From the NCBI GenBank assembly GCA_947505245.1, contig CANNIZ010000031.1:1-49713 (forward strand): a stretch of DNA of 49,713 nt, in the 5' to 3' direction. Positions within the stretch are counted from its first letter, which is position 1, and every line of letters starts with the position of its first letter. The notes under the pieces were generated by a model, which had not been told where the DNA came from, ran no database searches, and saw only the letters and a list, made by a program, of their open reading frames with translations. The stretch comes from Pseudomonadota bacterium. Its GTDB lineage: Bacteria > Myxococcota_A > UBA796 > GCA-2862545. The translations under genes were made by a program, and so were the position numbers. This document shows positions 36,003-44,553 of the stretch, one piece after another.

Positions 36003-36418
36003 GGCGTGGACACCGGGTGCTCTGCGAGCTCGATCAACACGCCGCCTGTGGACTTGGGGTGGACGAAGATCACGCGCGTGCCGTGCGCGCCGGGGGTGGG
36101 GGCTTCGCTCGTGAACGACCAACCCTTGGCCTTGAGCCGCGCGACCTCAGCGTCGATGTCGTCGGTGCGAAAGCAGAGGTGATGCAGTCCCGGACCCCGT
36201 TTTTCGAGCGCGGCTGCGATCGGACCCTGGCCGTCGAGCGGCGTGACGAGCTCGACGTGCGCGGAACCCGCGGGGATCGCGATGAACGCCGTGCGCGTCT
36301 TTTGCAGCGTCACGTCTTCGGTGCCGTCGAGGGTGAGCCCGAGGTCAGTCGCCCAGCGCTTGACGGCGCCTTCGAGGTCCGGCACGGCGACTGCGATGTG
36401 GTCGAGGCCGAGGATCAT
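35999..36418 (-). CDS. mce: Methylmalonyl-CoA epimerase
   Basis: 139 residues from ATG 36416-36418 with GGAG upstream. It is a vicinal-oxygen-chelate (glyoxalase-like) protein with two beta-alpha-beta repeats: LDHIAVAVPDLEGAV at the start, HVELVTPLDG, GLHHLCFRTDDID and GGVLIELAEHP. The metal ligands (His7, Glu in HVELV, His in LHHLCF, Glu in IELAE) are in place. The PLDGQGPI and KRGPGLHHLCF segments are characteristic of methylmalonyl-CoA epimerase, which interconverts the (R) and (S) forms in propionyl-CoA use. The mutase genes are not in this window. Confidence 0.9.
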   Translation of the reverse strand: MILGLDHIAVAVPDLEGAVKRWATDLGLTLDGTEDVTLQKTRTAFIAIPAGSAHVELVTPLDGQGPIAAALEKRGPGLHHLCFRTDDIDAEVARLKAKGWSFTSEAPTPGAHGTRVIFVHPKSTGGVLIELAEHPVSTP

Positions 36419-36428
36419 GCGAGCTCCG

Positions 36429-37055
36429 TCATTGGTCGTCCCACCACGCGAGCCCCGGCCACGCCTGCGCGACGAACCGCCACAGCAGCACATGCACGTT
36501 GCCATCGACGGCCTTCACGACGATTTCGCCGGTGTTCGCGCCCTCGTCGAGCCATCGAGCCTCATCGCGCTCGATCGTGGAGCCCACCTCGAACAGCTCG
36601 ACGACCCGCAGCTTCTGGGCGTCCCAGCGGAGGTCTCGGCCGGGATGAATCGCCTGCAGGAGCGCCCACAGGCGCTGATCGACGTCGTCTTTGTTGCCGC
36701 GCTGAGCGCTCTGCTCGATGGCTGCCGCGAGCCGCTGGCGATCCTGTTCGTCCGCCAACACGAGCCAGAGCGCGGGCCTTCCCACGACGCCCGAACCGGC
36801 GAGCTTCACGTCGGAGCCGAGGCGCACGGACAAATCGAAGATGAGGTCGATCAGGCGGGGCAGGGGGGTGGTCTCGTTCACCTCGATCCACCCGGTGATT
36901 CCCTTCTCGTCGCGCACGAGCCGGAACGGCAGCGCCTTCAGGACGACGGACGCGCCGTCTTCCTCGAACGGCTCGCCGTGCTCGACCAGCCACGCCGTGA
37001 GCGCGGGGATCGAGGGGGCTGCGGTTGCGGTTGGAAACGTGACGGTGAACGCCAT
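36429..37055 (-). CDS. Cytoplasmic protein of unknown function
   Basis: 208 residues from ATG 37053-37055; 10 bp upstream of mce and 6 bp after the loader gene. Alternating helices and strands: PALTAWLVEHGEPFEEDG, IEVNETTPLPRLIDLIF, RPALWLVLADEQDRQRLAAAI, and a Trp-rich end (LLWRFVAQAWPGLAWWDD). No signal peptide or membrane segment, and no motif I can name. Confidence 0.75.
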   Translation of the reverse strand: MAFTVTFPTATAAPSIPALTAWLVEHGEPFEEDGASVVLKALPFRLVRDEKGITGWIEVNETTPLPRLIDLIFDLSVRLGSDVKLAGSGVVGRPALWLVLADEQDRQRLAAAIEQSAQRGNKDDVDQRLWALLQAIHPGRDLRWDAQKLRVVELFEVGSTIERDEARWLDEGANTGEIVVKAVDGNVHVLLWRFVAQAWPGLAWWDDQ

Positions 37056-37061
37056 GGGACG

Positions 37062-37940
37062 CTACTCTACCCCGCGCCGCGGCGTGCGGCCGGGAGTGGG
37101 GTTGGCGGCGGCGTTTGCGTCGCGTTGCCGGAAATCGACGCCCGGCACCTCGAGGAAGTCCGTCGTCTCGCGCAGGCGGGAGAACACGCGCGCGCCGACG
37201 CGGTCGACGAGGGCCACGTCAGCCTGCGCTACTGCGAGGTTCGGCGTGGCGCGCCCGGTGGACGGCACCGGCGCGTAGTTGGTGGTGGCGAAGATCGGGC
37301 GCGCGGCGTTGTACCGCCGGCTCACGAGCTCATCGAGGACGGTGCCTTCGAACTCAGTGTTTCGGCCCTTGCCGAGCTCGTCGATGCCGAGGACATCGAC
37401 CGAGACGAGCTCGTCGATCAGCTTGCCGCCGCCCTCGCCGCGATCAAAGCCGGTCTTGATGTCCGCGAGCAGGTGGCTGAACTCGACGAAGCGGGCGCTG
37501 ACGCCGTGAACGAGCACGAGGTCGCGGAGGATCGCGCACAACAGGTGCGTCTTGCCGCGGCCGACATCGCCGTACAACACGAGCCCGCGGTTGTCTTCGG
37601 TGGGTCGCCAGTCGGTGAGCACTTCTTCGACCTGCTTGCGGACCTTGATCAGAGGCCGCTCATAGGGCGCGAAGCTCTTGATCGTGCTTCCCGCGTGGCG
37701 TCCTGGGATGCGGGTCTCCTGCAGGCGGGCGAGGCGCGCGCGCACTCTTCGGCAGGTGCAGGGGCGTCGCAGCGAGCGGGTCGCGGTGGCGTCGGAGGCC
37801 ACCCAGCCGGCACCGGAGCACTCCGGGCAGGTGCCCACGCACCCGCAGGTTCGCGTGCTGACGTATTCGCCGTCGCGGATCACGGTGTAACCATCGCCTT
37901 TGCAGCGCGGGCACGTCGGGTCAGCGCCTGGGAGCGTCAC
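37062..37940 (-). CDS. DnaC/IstB-like AAA+ ATPase with an N-terminal zinc-binding region
   Basis: 292 residues from GTG 37938-37940, with GGAGG upstream and a GTGA overlap with the upstream gene. Residues about 8-60 contain four Cys pairs (CPRC, CGC, CPEC, CTC), resembling a DnaJ-type or ribbon zinc site. The ATPase has Walker A GDVGRGKTHLL, Walker B VDVLGIDELG, and sensor-type FATTNY. This is the pattern of DnaC/DnaI helicase loaders and IstB. Because no transposase is near and a DnaD-like gene precedes it, I favour a replicative helicase-loader role. Confidence 0.9.
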   Translation of the reverse strand: MTLPGADPTCPRCKGDGYTVIRDGEYVSTRTCGCVGTCPECSGAGWVASDATATRSLRRPCTCRRVRARLARLQETRIPGRHAGSTIKSFAPYERPLIKVRKQVEEVLTDWRPTEDNRGLVLYGDVGRGKTHLLCAILRDLVLVHGVSARFVEFSHLLADIKTGFDRGEGGGKLIDELVSVDVLGIDELGKGRNTEFEGTVLDELVSRRYNAARPIFATTNYAPVPSTGRATPNLAVAQADVALVDRVGARVFSRLRETTDFLEVPGVDFRQRDANAAANPTPGRTPRRGVE

Positions 37941-38626
37941 CGGGAGCCTCCATGGGCGAGCGCGAACAGCGAAGCCGCATCGAGCATGGGCCACTCGCCG
38001 CGGATCTCGTCGCGCACGATCTCCTCGGCGAGCACCTCGCGCTCGTCTTCGGCGAGGTCGAGGGTGGCGAGTTCGTCACACGCGGATCGCACGCGGGCGT
38101 CGCGTTCGGCTTTGGGAAGCGCGTCCCAGCGAGCGTGAAGGAACGGCCGTACGAGCGCGAGCGCCTGACGGAGCCGCTCCTCGGGGTCGATCGCGACGAT
38201 GGCGACGAGGCGTTCGGCGAGCGAGGCCTCGCCACGCGCCGTCAGCCTGGCGCCTACGCCGGCGAACGGGTGGGAGTTCGAGGTGGTATTCGCTGGCTCG
38301 TGGGCGAGCAGAGGTGCTTTCCCGAGGTGGGCCTTGGCGCGGGTGAGCGTGAGTGGGAGCCGAGAGCGGCGCTTTCGGCGGGCGTCCGCGGCGCGCTCGA
38401 TCGCCTGCAGCACGCCGGCCACGGACACACCTTCGTCGAGCCACTGCACCAGCAGCCGCGCGTCTGCGCTGGAGAGAAAGGGAGCTCCCCCGCGGACGGC
38501 GACGAGGTGCGCGCGGATCTCCTCGGCCGCGCGAAGGTGCTCGGGCGGTACGTCGAGCCCCGCGGAGCGGTCGCCGGTTCCCGCGGAATCGGACAGCTCC
38601 CTGGCGGCCTGACCATCGATGCGCAT
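37937..38626 (-). CDS. Possible DnaD-like partner of the helicase loader
   Basis: 229 residues, helical and charged. The segment LLVQWLDEGVSVAGVLQAIERA followed by LTLTRAKAHLG (split: LLVQWLDEGVSV, VLQAIERAAD, LTLTRAKAHL) has the helix spacing of DnaD_B2-type domains, in which a W-ending helix and an A-I-x-x-A helix are followed by an L-x-Y/A-I-x-x-x-L helix. The C-terminal part is acidic and helical (DEIRGEWPMLD). The stop overlaps the DnaC-like gene start by 4 bases, matching the pairing of DnaD-like and DnaC/DnaI-like genes elsewhere. The homology is weak and inferred. Confidence 0.7.
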   Translation of the reverse strand: MRIDGQAARELSDSAGTGDRSAGLDVPPEHLRAAEEIRAHLVAVRGGAPFLSSADARLLVQWLDEGVSVAGVLQAIERAADARRKRRSRLPLTLTRAKAHLGKAPLLAHEPANTTSNSHPFAGVGARLTARGEASLAERLVAIVAIDPEERLRQALALVRPFLHARWDALPKAERDARVRSACDELATLDLAEDEREVLAEEIVRDEIRGEWPMLDAASLFALAHGGSR

Positions 38627-38649
38627 CCCCGCGTACTAACGCACCGGAC

Positions 38650-41600
38650 TCACTCGGGCAGGTCCTCACCGGCGCCCCAAAGCGGGACAGCGGGCAAGGA
38701 GCTGGCGTCTTCGGTGTGCGGCGCGATCCGGACAGGCCGGGTGACGGGTTCGAAGCCGAGGTCGACCTGCGGTTCACTCTGCGGTGTGCCGTCGATGAGC
38801 ACGGTCGGACCAGCTCCGGCGGTGCCGTCGGTGTCCTGGGTCGCCGCCGCGTCCAACGGGAGGCCGGTCTTCGCGTCGACCGTGGTGACGGCGAGTCCGG
38901 GCGACGACACGAGCGGCCACCACGGCTCGGACGGCCGCGTCGACGGGGCGGGGCCGAGGAGGCCTGCGCGCGCGAGCCCGCGCGTGGCGTCGATCCATGC
39001 GGGCAGGGCGCCGTTTGCGCCGGCGAGGCGGATGTTGCCGACGTCCATCGAGCGGTTGTCGTCGTAGCCGACATAGACGCCGACGAACAGGGCATCTTCG
39101 ACGTGAAATCCGTCGGCGGAGGCCTTCGGAGCGTACCCGATGAACGCTGCGTTCTTGTAGTCGTTGGTCGTACCGGTCTTTCCGCCGATGGGGAGGGCGA
39201 ACTCCACGCCGTCGGCGCCCCGCACCTGAATCGCGTCGAGCGCGCGCTTGCCGGTGCCGTACTTGACGACGTTGCGCAGGATGTCAGCGGTCATGGCGCC
39301 GGAAGCGGGCGACGTGACCACGCGTTTGACGGGTTCGGCGCGGTAAAGGACGTTGCCGTCGACGTCGCGGATCTCGGCGACGAGCAGGGTGCTCGTTGCG
39401 GGCGCCGCGACCGCGCCGCCGATCAAGCCGCCCGTGGTGCCGGGGAAGTCCCAGGTCGCGCCGGTGGCGAGCCCTTCATAGAGGGTCGTCGCCTCTTCGA
39501 TCGTGATCTCCGACGCTCCGAGCGGCATCGCGATCACCTCGTGAATCTCCGTGCGGACGCCGTACTGCCGCGCGAGTTCGGCGACGAACTTCATGCCGAG
39601 CAGGACGCGAAAGTCCTGGTGCCAATAGAGCAGATCAGGGTCGTACAGGCCGGGTGCCTCGTCGCCGAGCGCCTCGCGGGCCGCGCGACGCCGCTCGATG
39701 CCTGTCTGGAGCTGACGCAGCGTGCCGAGATGAAGCGCGCCGTCGACGAGGACGTCCCCTTCCGCGTCCAGCGTCGGCCCGATGACGGCGGCGACCGGCT
39801 CCTCCGCGGTACCGAACCACCGGTCGATGAACCGTGGGCGCTCGGTCTCGACGGGGGCGGTGGCCGTGAGGAGCAGCGTCTCGTCGGGCGGGGCGAAGTC
39901 CGCAGGGGCCGCTCCGCAGGCGACGTGGACGCGCTCGCCGTCGCGTTTGACGCGCAGGTCGGCGATGTCTTCGGGCAACGGCAACGCGTTCTTCGGGAGC
40001 GCCGACGCGAGGGCGGCGTACTGCGACGCGCAGACGTCGGCGCGCCGCCCGAGCACCAGCCACGATCGGTCGAGCGAGGCCTGCCGCGCGGCGTCACCGC
40101 CTACCTTGGCGCGCTCGGATTCGAAGCCCCAGCCATACAGCATCGTCTCGAGCGCGAGGCGATCCTCGGGGTGTCCCTGGTCGACGAGGTTCGTTGCAAC
40201 CTCGTGCCGCGACTGGAGGAACAGCGCCTCGTCGACGCGTCGCGGCGTCGGGAGCACGCCAGCCTGCTGGATTCGTAGCCGGTAGGCGTCGTCGGTCTCG
40301 TCGGCGCGCTTCGCGAGGCCGAATTTCGCCGCGAGCTCGGCGGTCTCGCGATCTCCGAGGCGATCGGTGAGGTGGTACATCAGCCAGATCGACGCGAGGT
40401 TCTCGGAATTCGTCCCGGCCCACGCCATGGAGACGGTGTCGCCGGGCGCGTGATCGGGGCTCGGCCAGTAGAACGTGGTGCTGAACGGGAAGCCGTTGCG
40501 GCGGTTGTCCAGCGCGTCCGTGGGGCCCCAACCGAGCTGAAGTGCCGAGTGGTAGACGAGCGGCTTCCAGGTCGAGCCGAGCTGCCGCAGCGCGCCGGCG
40601 CGGTTGAAGTTTCGGTTGTCGTTTCCGCCGACCATCGCGCGGATCTGCCCGTCTTCGACGATGACGAGGGCGCCCTGAAGCTCCGGGCGGACCTCGAGGT
40701 CACACACGGCCCGGCCTGCGCCGTCGTCGGTGGAGCGAACGGACGCGGTGACGAGCGCGCCCTTCGGGAAGGTACCGACGATCTCGTCCACGAAGGCGGC
40801 CGAGACCTTGGCGTTCTTGTCCTGCTTGCGACCGCGCTGGATCGCGGACGCTACGCGCACCATGGCCTCGCGGTCGGCGACGCATGGGGTGCCGCCGAGG
40901 TCGAGCATCAGGTACTTCTTGCCAGCGTCCCCGAGGAGCAGGTCGACCTCGGCGACGCGAAATTCGTGGAGGAGGATCGGCCGGGCGGGGTCCCAGTGTG
41001 GGCCTTGCGAGGCGGAGGCCGTGTACGCGGCGGGCTCCGTCGCTTCCAGCATGGTGCCCACCTCGGTCAGGTGGTGCCACAGCGCGTAGACGGACTCGTT
41101 CTGGGCTTGCTCATCGAGCGTGGTGACGACGACGAGCCCGGCGCGCGAAGGGTCTTCTATGCCGGCTTTTGCGAGGACCTCGTCGAACGGCGGTTCGGCG
41201 AGCCGGCGAGCGACCTCGTCGAGCACGGCGTTGCTGTCGAAGCGGAACTTGCCGCGCCGGAACTCGAGCTCGAAGCCGCCGTCGAGCAGGGCCTGCGCGG
41301 CCTGCTTGTAGGCGGTGACATCCTCGGCCGTCGGGGAGCCGCCGTTCGGGAACGGCGAGGCCACCGCGGGGCCGGTCAGGTTCTCGATCGGCTCATCTAC
41401 AATTCGTCGCAACACGTACGACGTGCGGTCGTGGGCGCGTTGCCGGGCGCGCGCCTGGCGGTCCTTGTCGCCGAGGAAGGGGTCGTAGTTCGAGGGCCCC
41501 TTCACCAGGCCCGCGAGGAACGCGGACTCCGCGAGGGTGAGCTCCGAAACGTCCTTGTCGAAGAAGTACCGTGCCGCGATCCCGAGCCCGCGCCCGTTGC

Positions 41601-42183
41601 CCGACACGTGGAACTGGTTCGCGTAGAACTCGAGGATGTCCGGCTTGGTGTAGTGCGCCTCGAGCCGCAGCGCGTTCACGAGCTCGGTGCCCTTGCTCTT
41701 CAGGCTGCGATCGGGCCTGTAGTAGATGTTCTTCGCGGTCTGCTGGGTGAGCGTGGACCCGCCCGCGACGAGATCGCCGCTGGTGAGGTTCTGCCAGATC
41801 GCGCGCGCGATGTGCTTGGGTTCGACGCCGTGGTGGGTCCAGAACGTACCGTCTTCGGCGGCGACGATCGCGGTGACGTAGGTCTTCGGCAGCTCCGCGA
41901 ACGGCACGTAGGTGCGGTGCTCGTCCGCGAAGAACACGCCGATTCGTGTGGTGCCGTCGCGGTAGTAGACGGGCGACTCCTGGGCGATCACGCCGCGGAT
42001 GTACGTCTCGTCGAGTTGGGGTCCCGGCTCTTCGACGACGTACTTGTTGTAGGCGTACAACAGGCCGAGGGCGCCGATCATCGCGACGGCCGTGGTGAGC
42101 AGCCCGAGCTGCACCAGGAGGCGAAGCAGGCGTCGGAGGCGCGTGGGCGGCGGCTTTGCGGGGGTCTTGGACTTGGAGGTCAT
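38650..42183 (-). CDS. Class A penicillin-binding protein (PBP1A-like), unusually long
   Basis: 1177 residues from ATG 42181-42183; most PBP1A proteins are about 750-850. A membrane anchor (about 20-48) is followed by a GT51 glycosyltransferase domain with catalytic Glu in AAEDGTFWTHHG, GGSTLTQQTAKN and KSKGTEL, then a transpeptidase domain with the SxxK box STWK (about 543) and KTGT box GGKTGTTND (about 1025). It polymerises and crosslinks peptidoglycan. The stretch between the two transpeptidase boxes is about 480 residues, against roughly 200-280 usually, because of an inserted domain at about 690-900 (LPEDIADLRVKRDGERVHVACG). The start overlaps the upstream glycosyltransferase stop by 4 bases. 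Confidence 0.95.
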   Translation of the reverse strand: MTSKSKTPAKPPPTRLRRLLRLLVQLGLLTTAVAMIGALGLLYAYNKYVVEEPGPQLDETYIRGVIAQESPVYYRDGTTRIGVFFADEHRTYVPFAELPKTYVTAIVAAEDGTFWTHHGVEPKHIARAIWQNLTSGDLVAGGSTLTQQTAKNIYYRPDRSLKSKGTELVNALRLEAHYTKPDILEFYANQFHVSGNGRGLGIAARYFFDKDVSELTLAESAFLAGLVKGPSNYDPFLGDKDRQARARQRAHDRTSYVLRRIVDEPIENLTGPAVASPFPNGGSPTAEDVTAYKQAAQALLDGGFELEFRRGKFRFDSNAVLDEVARRLAEPPFDEVLAKAGIEDPSRAGLVVVTTLDEQAQNESVYALWHHLTEVGTMLEATEPAAYTASASQGPHWDPARPILLHEFRVAEVDLLLGDAGKKYLMLDLGGTPCVADREAMVRVASAIQRGRKQDKNAKVSAAFVDEIVGTFPKGALVTASVRSTDDGAGRAVCDLEVRPELQGALVIVEDGQIRAMVGGNDNRNFNRAGALRQLGSTWKPLVYHSALQLGWGPTDALDNRRNGFPFSTTFYWPSPDHAPGDTVSMAWAGTNSENLASIWLMYHLTDRLGDRETAELAAKFGLAKRADETDDAYRLRIQQAGVLPTPRRVDEALFLQSRHEVATNLVDQGHPEDRLALETMLYGWGFESERAKVGGDAARQASLDRSWLVLGRRADVCASQYAALASALPKNALPLPEDIADLRVKRDGERVHVACGAAPADFAPPDETLLLTATAPVETERPRFIDRWFGTAEEPVAAVIGPTLDAEGDVLVDGALHLGTLRQLQTGIERRRAAREALGDEAPGLYDPDLLYWHQDFRVLLGMKFVAELARQYGVRTEIHEVIAMPLGASEITIEEATTLYEGLATGATWDFPGTTGGLIGGAVAAPATSTLLVAEIRDVDGNVLYRAEPVKRVVTSPASGAMTADILRNVVKYGTGKRALDAIQVRGADGVEFALPIGGKTGTTNDYKNAAFIGYAPKASADGFHVEDALFVGVYVGYDDNRSMDVGNIRLAGANGALPAWIDATRGLARAGLLGPAPSTRPSEPWWPLVSSPGLAVTTVDAKTGLPLDAAATQDTDGTAGAGPTVLIDGTPQSEPQVDLGFEPVTRPVRIAPHTEDASSLPAVPLWGAGEDLPE

Positions 42184-43256
42184 GGGGCGATCTCGTGGTA
42201 GACGTTCTCAGTGGCCTCGGTATTGCGAACGTCGGGCCAACGCAGAGCCGCTTCGCGCACGAGCGGCCCGAAAGCGCCCTCCCAAGCGGCGGACAGCGCT
42301 GCTGCAAAACCCGCCACGTCGCCTGGCCTGGCGATCAGGTCGTGCGGGAGCAGCTCGGCGTTCCCGTCGCGCGTGGACGTGACCGGCGGCACCCCGCACG
42401 CCATCGCCTCGAGCGTGGTGTTCGCGGCGGCGTCGTACCAGGTCGGCAGCAGCGTCGCGTCGGCGGCCGGGAGCCATCGCTCGGGATCTGCGACGGAGCC
42501 GAGCACGACGAGGCGCTCGCGAAGCGACGCGCGAACGGGCCGGAGATGCCGCTCTGCGTGGGCGTCGTGCCCGAGGACGACGAACCGGTCCGCGGGCCCG
42601 GCGACGCGCAAGAACGCGTCCGCGGCGGTGGCGAGGCCCTTGCGGAGGAAGCCGTGGCCGACGAACATCGCGACGCGGCCGTCGTCGGGGACGCCCAGGC
42701 TGGCGCGGCCGCTGGTTCGGCGATCCGCGTCGGGCCGGAACCGCGTCGCGTCCACGCCGTTTCGCACGACGCGAACCCGCTCAGCGGGCACGCTATAAAA
42801 CGTGTACAGGTCGTTCGCCGCCATGTCGGAGTTCGCGATCACGCGCTTCGCCTCGGTGACGGCGCGCCGGTCGATCCACCGCTCGAACAGGTCCCGAGGC
42901 GCCTTCGCGACCGCGAGCGTGGCCCCGTCCAGCGTCTTGCGGACGTCGAGCCAGGCTGCGTGGGCGCCACCTCCCGCGCGGAACACGTCGTGCCCCAGCG
43001 TGCGCCCGAAGCCCGACACGACATCGAACTCGTGTCGTGGGATGGCTTGTGACGCGTGGACGAGGGCGGCGAGGCCGAGCACACCGCGGCGTACGGGCAC
43101 GCGGAGCGGCCGAAGATCGACCCCGTCGACGGGCGCTCCAGCGACCGCGAACACCGTCACGGCGTGGCCGCGGGCGGCGAGGCCGGTGGCGAGTCGCACC
43201 GCGTACAGGCCGGTTCCTCCCGCTCCGAAGCGCTCGAGCACGAGGGCGATCTTCAC
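42180..43256 (-). CDS. Glycosyltransferase family 4 (GT-B), LPS/polysaccharide type
   Basis: 358 residues from GTG 43254-43256, overlapping the next gene upstream by 4 bases. Two Rossmann-like halves: the first begins VKIALVLERFGAGGTGLYAVRLATGLA (abbreviated LVLERFGAGGTGLYAV), the second contains FVGHGFLRKGLATAADA and the donor-binding LPTWYDAAANTTLEAMACG with the E-x7-E type Glu. Such enzymes add sugars from nucleotide donors on the cytoplasmic face. It is coupled with a GT2 glycosyltransferase gene, suggesting a two-step core-oligosaccharide reaction. Confidence 0.93.
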   Translation of the reverse strand: MKIALVLERFGAGGTGLYAVRLATGLAARGHAVTVFAVAGAPVDGVDLRPLRVPVRRGVLGLAALVHASQAIPRHEFDVVSGFGRTLGHDVFRAGGGAHAAWLDVRKTLDGATLAVAKAPRDLFERWIDRRAVTEAKRVIANSDMAANDLYTFYSVPAERVRVVRNGVDATRFRPDADRRTSGRASLGVPDDGRVAMFVGHGFLRKGLATAADAFLRVAGPADRFVVLGHDAHAERHLRPVRASLRERLVVLGSVADPERWLPAADATLLPTWYDAAANTTLEAMACGVPPVTSTRDGNAELLPHDLIARPGDVAGFAAALSAAWEGAFGPLVREAALRWPDVRNTEATENVYHEIAP

Positions 43257-43990
43257 GCGCCGAGCTCGCGCAACCGCCACCACTTGCACAGCGTGTGCGT
43301 CGCTCCAAGCCACGCGACCGCGAACCCGGCGGGGCCGTCGACGAAGCCGCGCTTGAACACGAAGCCGTCGACGAAGTGCCAGGCCGGCCGCACCACAACG
43401 TCGCGGCGCCGCGCGCGAACGCCGCGGGCGTGCAACGCGCACGCGTGGATGGCCGAGTAGCGGTCGATCGTGCTCAGGTGCTCCGAGAGGTCGCGGTACG
43501 GGACGTGGATGATGTCGCCGGAAAGCGCGCGAACGGGTCCGTCCGCGACGAGCTGGGCGTGGGGGTCGTCGCCCTGCCACCTGCCGCGCCCCGCGCGCAC
43601 CACGCGGACCTTGCGGTCGGGGTACCAGCGACCGCCTGTGAGCGCGGTGCCGAGCCACACGTTGCGCCGCGGAAACGAGAACGCGACCGCGTCGCCAGGA
43701 TCCCGCAGGGCGCGCTGTAGCGACGCGACGGCCTCGGGCGACAGCCGCTCGTCGGCGTCGAGCGACAGCACCCACGGCTGGGTCGCGGCGGTGAGCGCGC
43801 GGTTCTTCTGCGCGACGTGCCCCGGCCAGTCGGTGGCGATCACCCGCGCTCCAGCGCGCTCCGCGACGTTCACGGTCGTGTCCGTGGAGCCCGAGTCGAG
43901 GACGAGCCGCTCGGCGGCGAACGGCACGGATCCGAGGCAGTCGGCGAGGCGATCGTCCTCGTTCTTGGCGATCACCACGAGCGACAACAT
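43253..43990 (-). CDS. Glycosyltransferase family 2, WaaE/KdtX-like
   Basis: 245 residues from ATG 43988-43990 with AGGAAGG upstream. The GT-A start SLVVIAKNEDDRLADCLGSV and ERLVLDSGSTDTTVNVA are followed by the DxD-type LSLDADERLSPE. The later segments FSFPRRNVWLGTALTGGRWYPDRKVRV (for example NVWLG, GGRWYPDRKVR) and HVPYRDLSEHL are characteristic of the LPS-core beta-1,4-glucosyltransferase WaaE/KdtX group. Likely acts in LPS core or capsule synthesis at the inner membrane. The stop overlaps the GT4 gene start. Confidence 0.93.
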   Translation of the reverse strand: MLSLVVIAKNEDDRLADCLGSVPFAAERLVLDSGSTDTTVNVAERAGARVIATDWPGHVAQKNRALTAATQPWVLSLDADERLSPEAVASLQRALRDPGDAVAFSFPRRNVWLGTALTGGRWYPDRKVRVVRAGRGRWQGDDPHAQLVADGPVRALSGDIIHVPYRDLSEHLSTIDRYSAIHACALHARGVRARRRDVVVRPAWHFVDGFVFKRGFVDGPAGFAVAWLGATHTLCKWWRLRELGA

Positions 43991-44000
43991 CGCGACCTTC

Positions 44001-44504
44001 CTACTCGCTCCAGGCCTTTGCGTCGGCCACGGCGAGCCAGTAGTCGTACAGGTCGAAGTCGCGCGCGATCGCCGCCTTCTTCGCGAGCTCGACCCCGTCC
44101 GGGGCCATCGCGGCGAACGCCTCGGGCACGTCCCGCACGGTCTTGGCGGTTCGCTTCGCGAGCTCCTTCACCGCCTTGCGTTGGCCGCACCAGATCGCCG
44201 CTGCGATGACGTCGTCGATGTCCGACAGGGCGTCTTCGACCTGCTCGGGCGTGGCGTCGGACAGTACGCCGTCGAGCTCGCCGAGCAGATCTTCGACGTC
44301 GAGCTCGGCGAACGCCTGCTCGAGCAGCTCCTTGCCGACGCCGTCGCGGAACCCGACCGCATCCGCGAGCGCGGTGGCCGGGGCGTCGAGTCGGGCCGCG
44401 AGCCCCGCGACACACGCGATCTCGAGCGCGTCTTCGGCGTCGACTGCGGGCTCGGTCAGCAACTCATCGAGTTGCTGCATCAGGACGTCGAGCTCCACGG
44501 ACAT
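44001..44504 (-). CDS. Small acidic helical protein, unknown function
   Basis: 167 residues from ATG 44502-44504, with GGAGGG upstream. Strongly acidic and almost wholly helical (DELLTEPAVDAEDALEIACV in two pieces, FAELDVEDLLGELDGVL, ALSDIDDVIAAAIWCGQ). No signal peptide or named family. It is the first gene of the 13-gene leftward run and diverges from the UPF0462 gene over 49 bp. Confidence 0.75.
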   Translation of the reverse strand: MSVELDVLMQQLDELLTEPAVDAEDALEIACVAGLAARLDAPATALADAVGFRDGVGKELLEQAFAELDVEDLLGELDGVLSDATPEQVEDALSDIDDVIAAAIWCGQRKAVKELAKRTAKTVRDVPEAFAAMAPDGVELAKKAAIARDFDLYDYWLAVADAKAWSE

Positions 44505-44553
44505 TGATCACCCTCCGACGCCCCGGCTCTAACCACTGCGTTAGCCCACGGCG

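Noticed and set aside
37062..37940. IstB helper of an IS21-type transposon
   Set aside because: No IstA transposase, no terminal repeats, and 4-nt coupling to a DnaD-like gene within a long host operon.
32303..42201. Several long plus-strand open frames (about 600-700 codons) opposite the AarF, NagZ, loader and penicillin-binding-protein genes
   Set aside because: All lie antisense to genes with clear motifs, cross gene boundaries and show compositional bias without recognisable domains.
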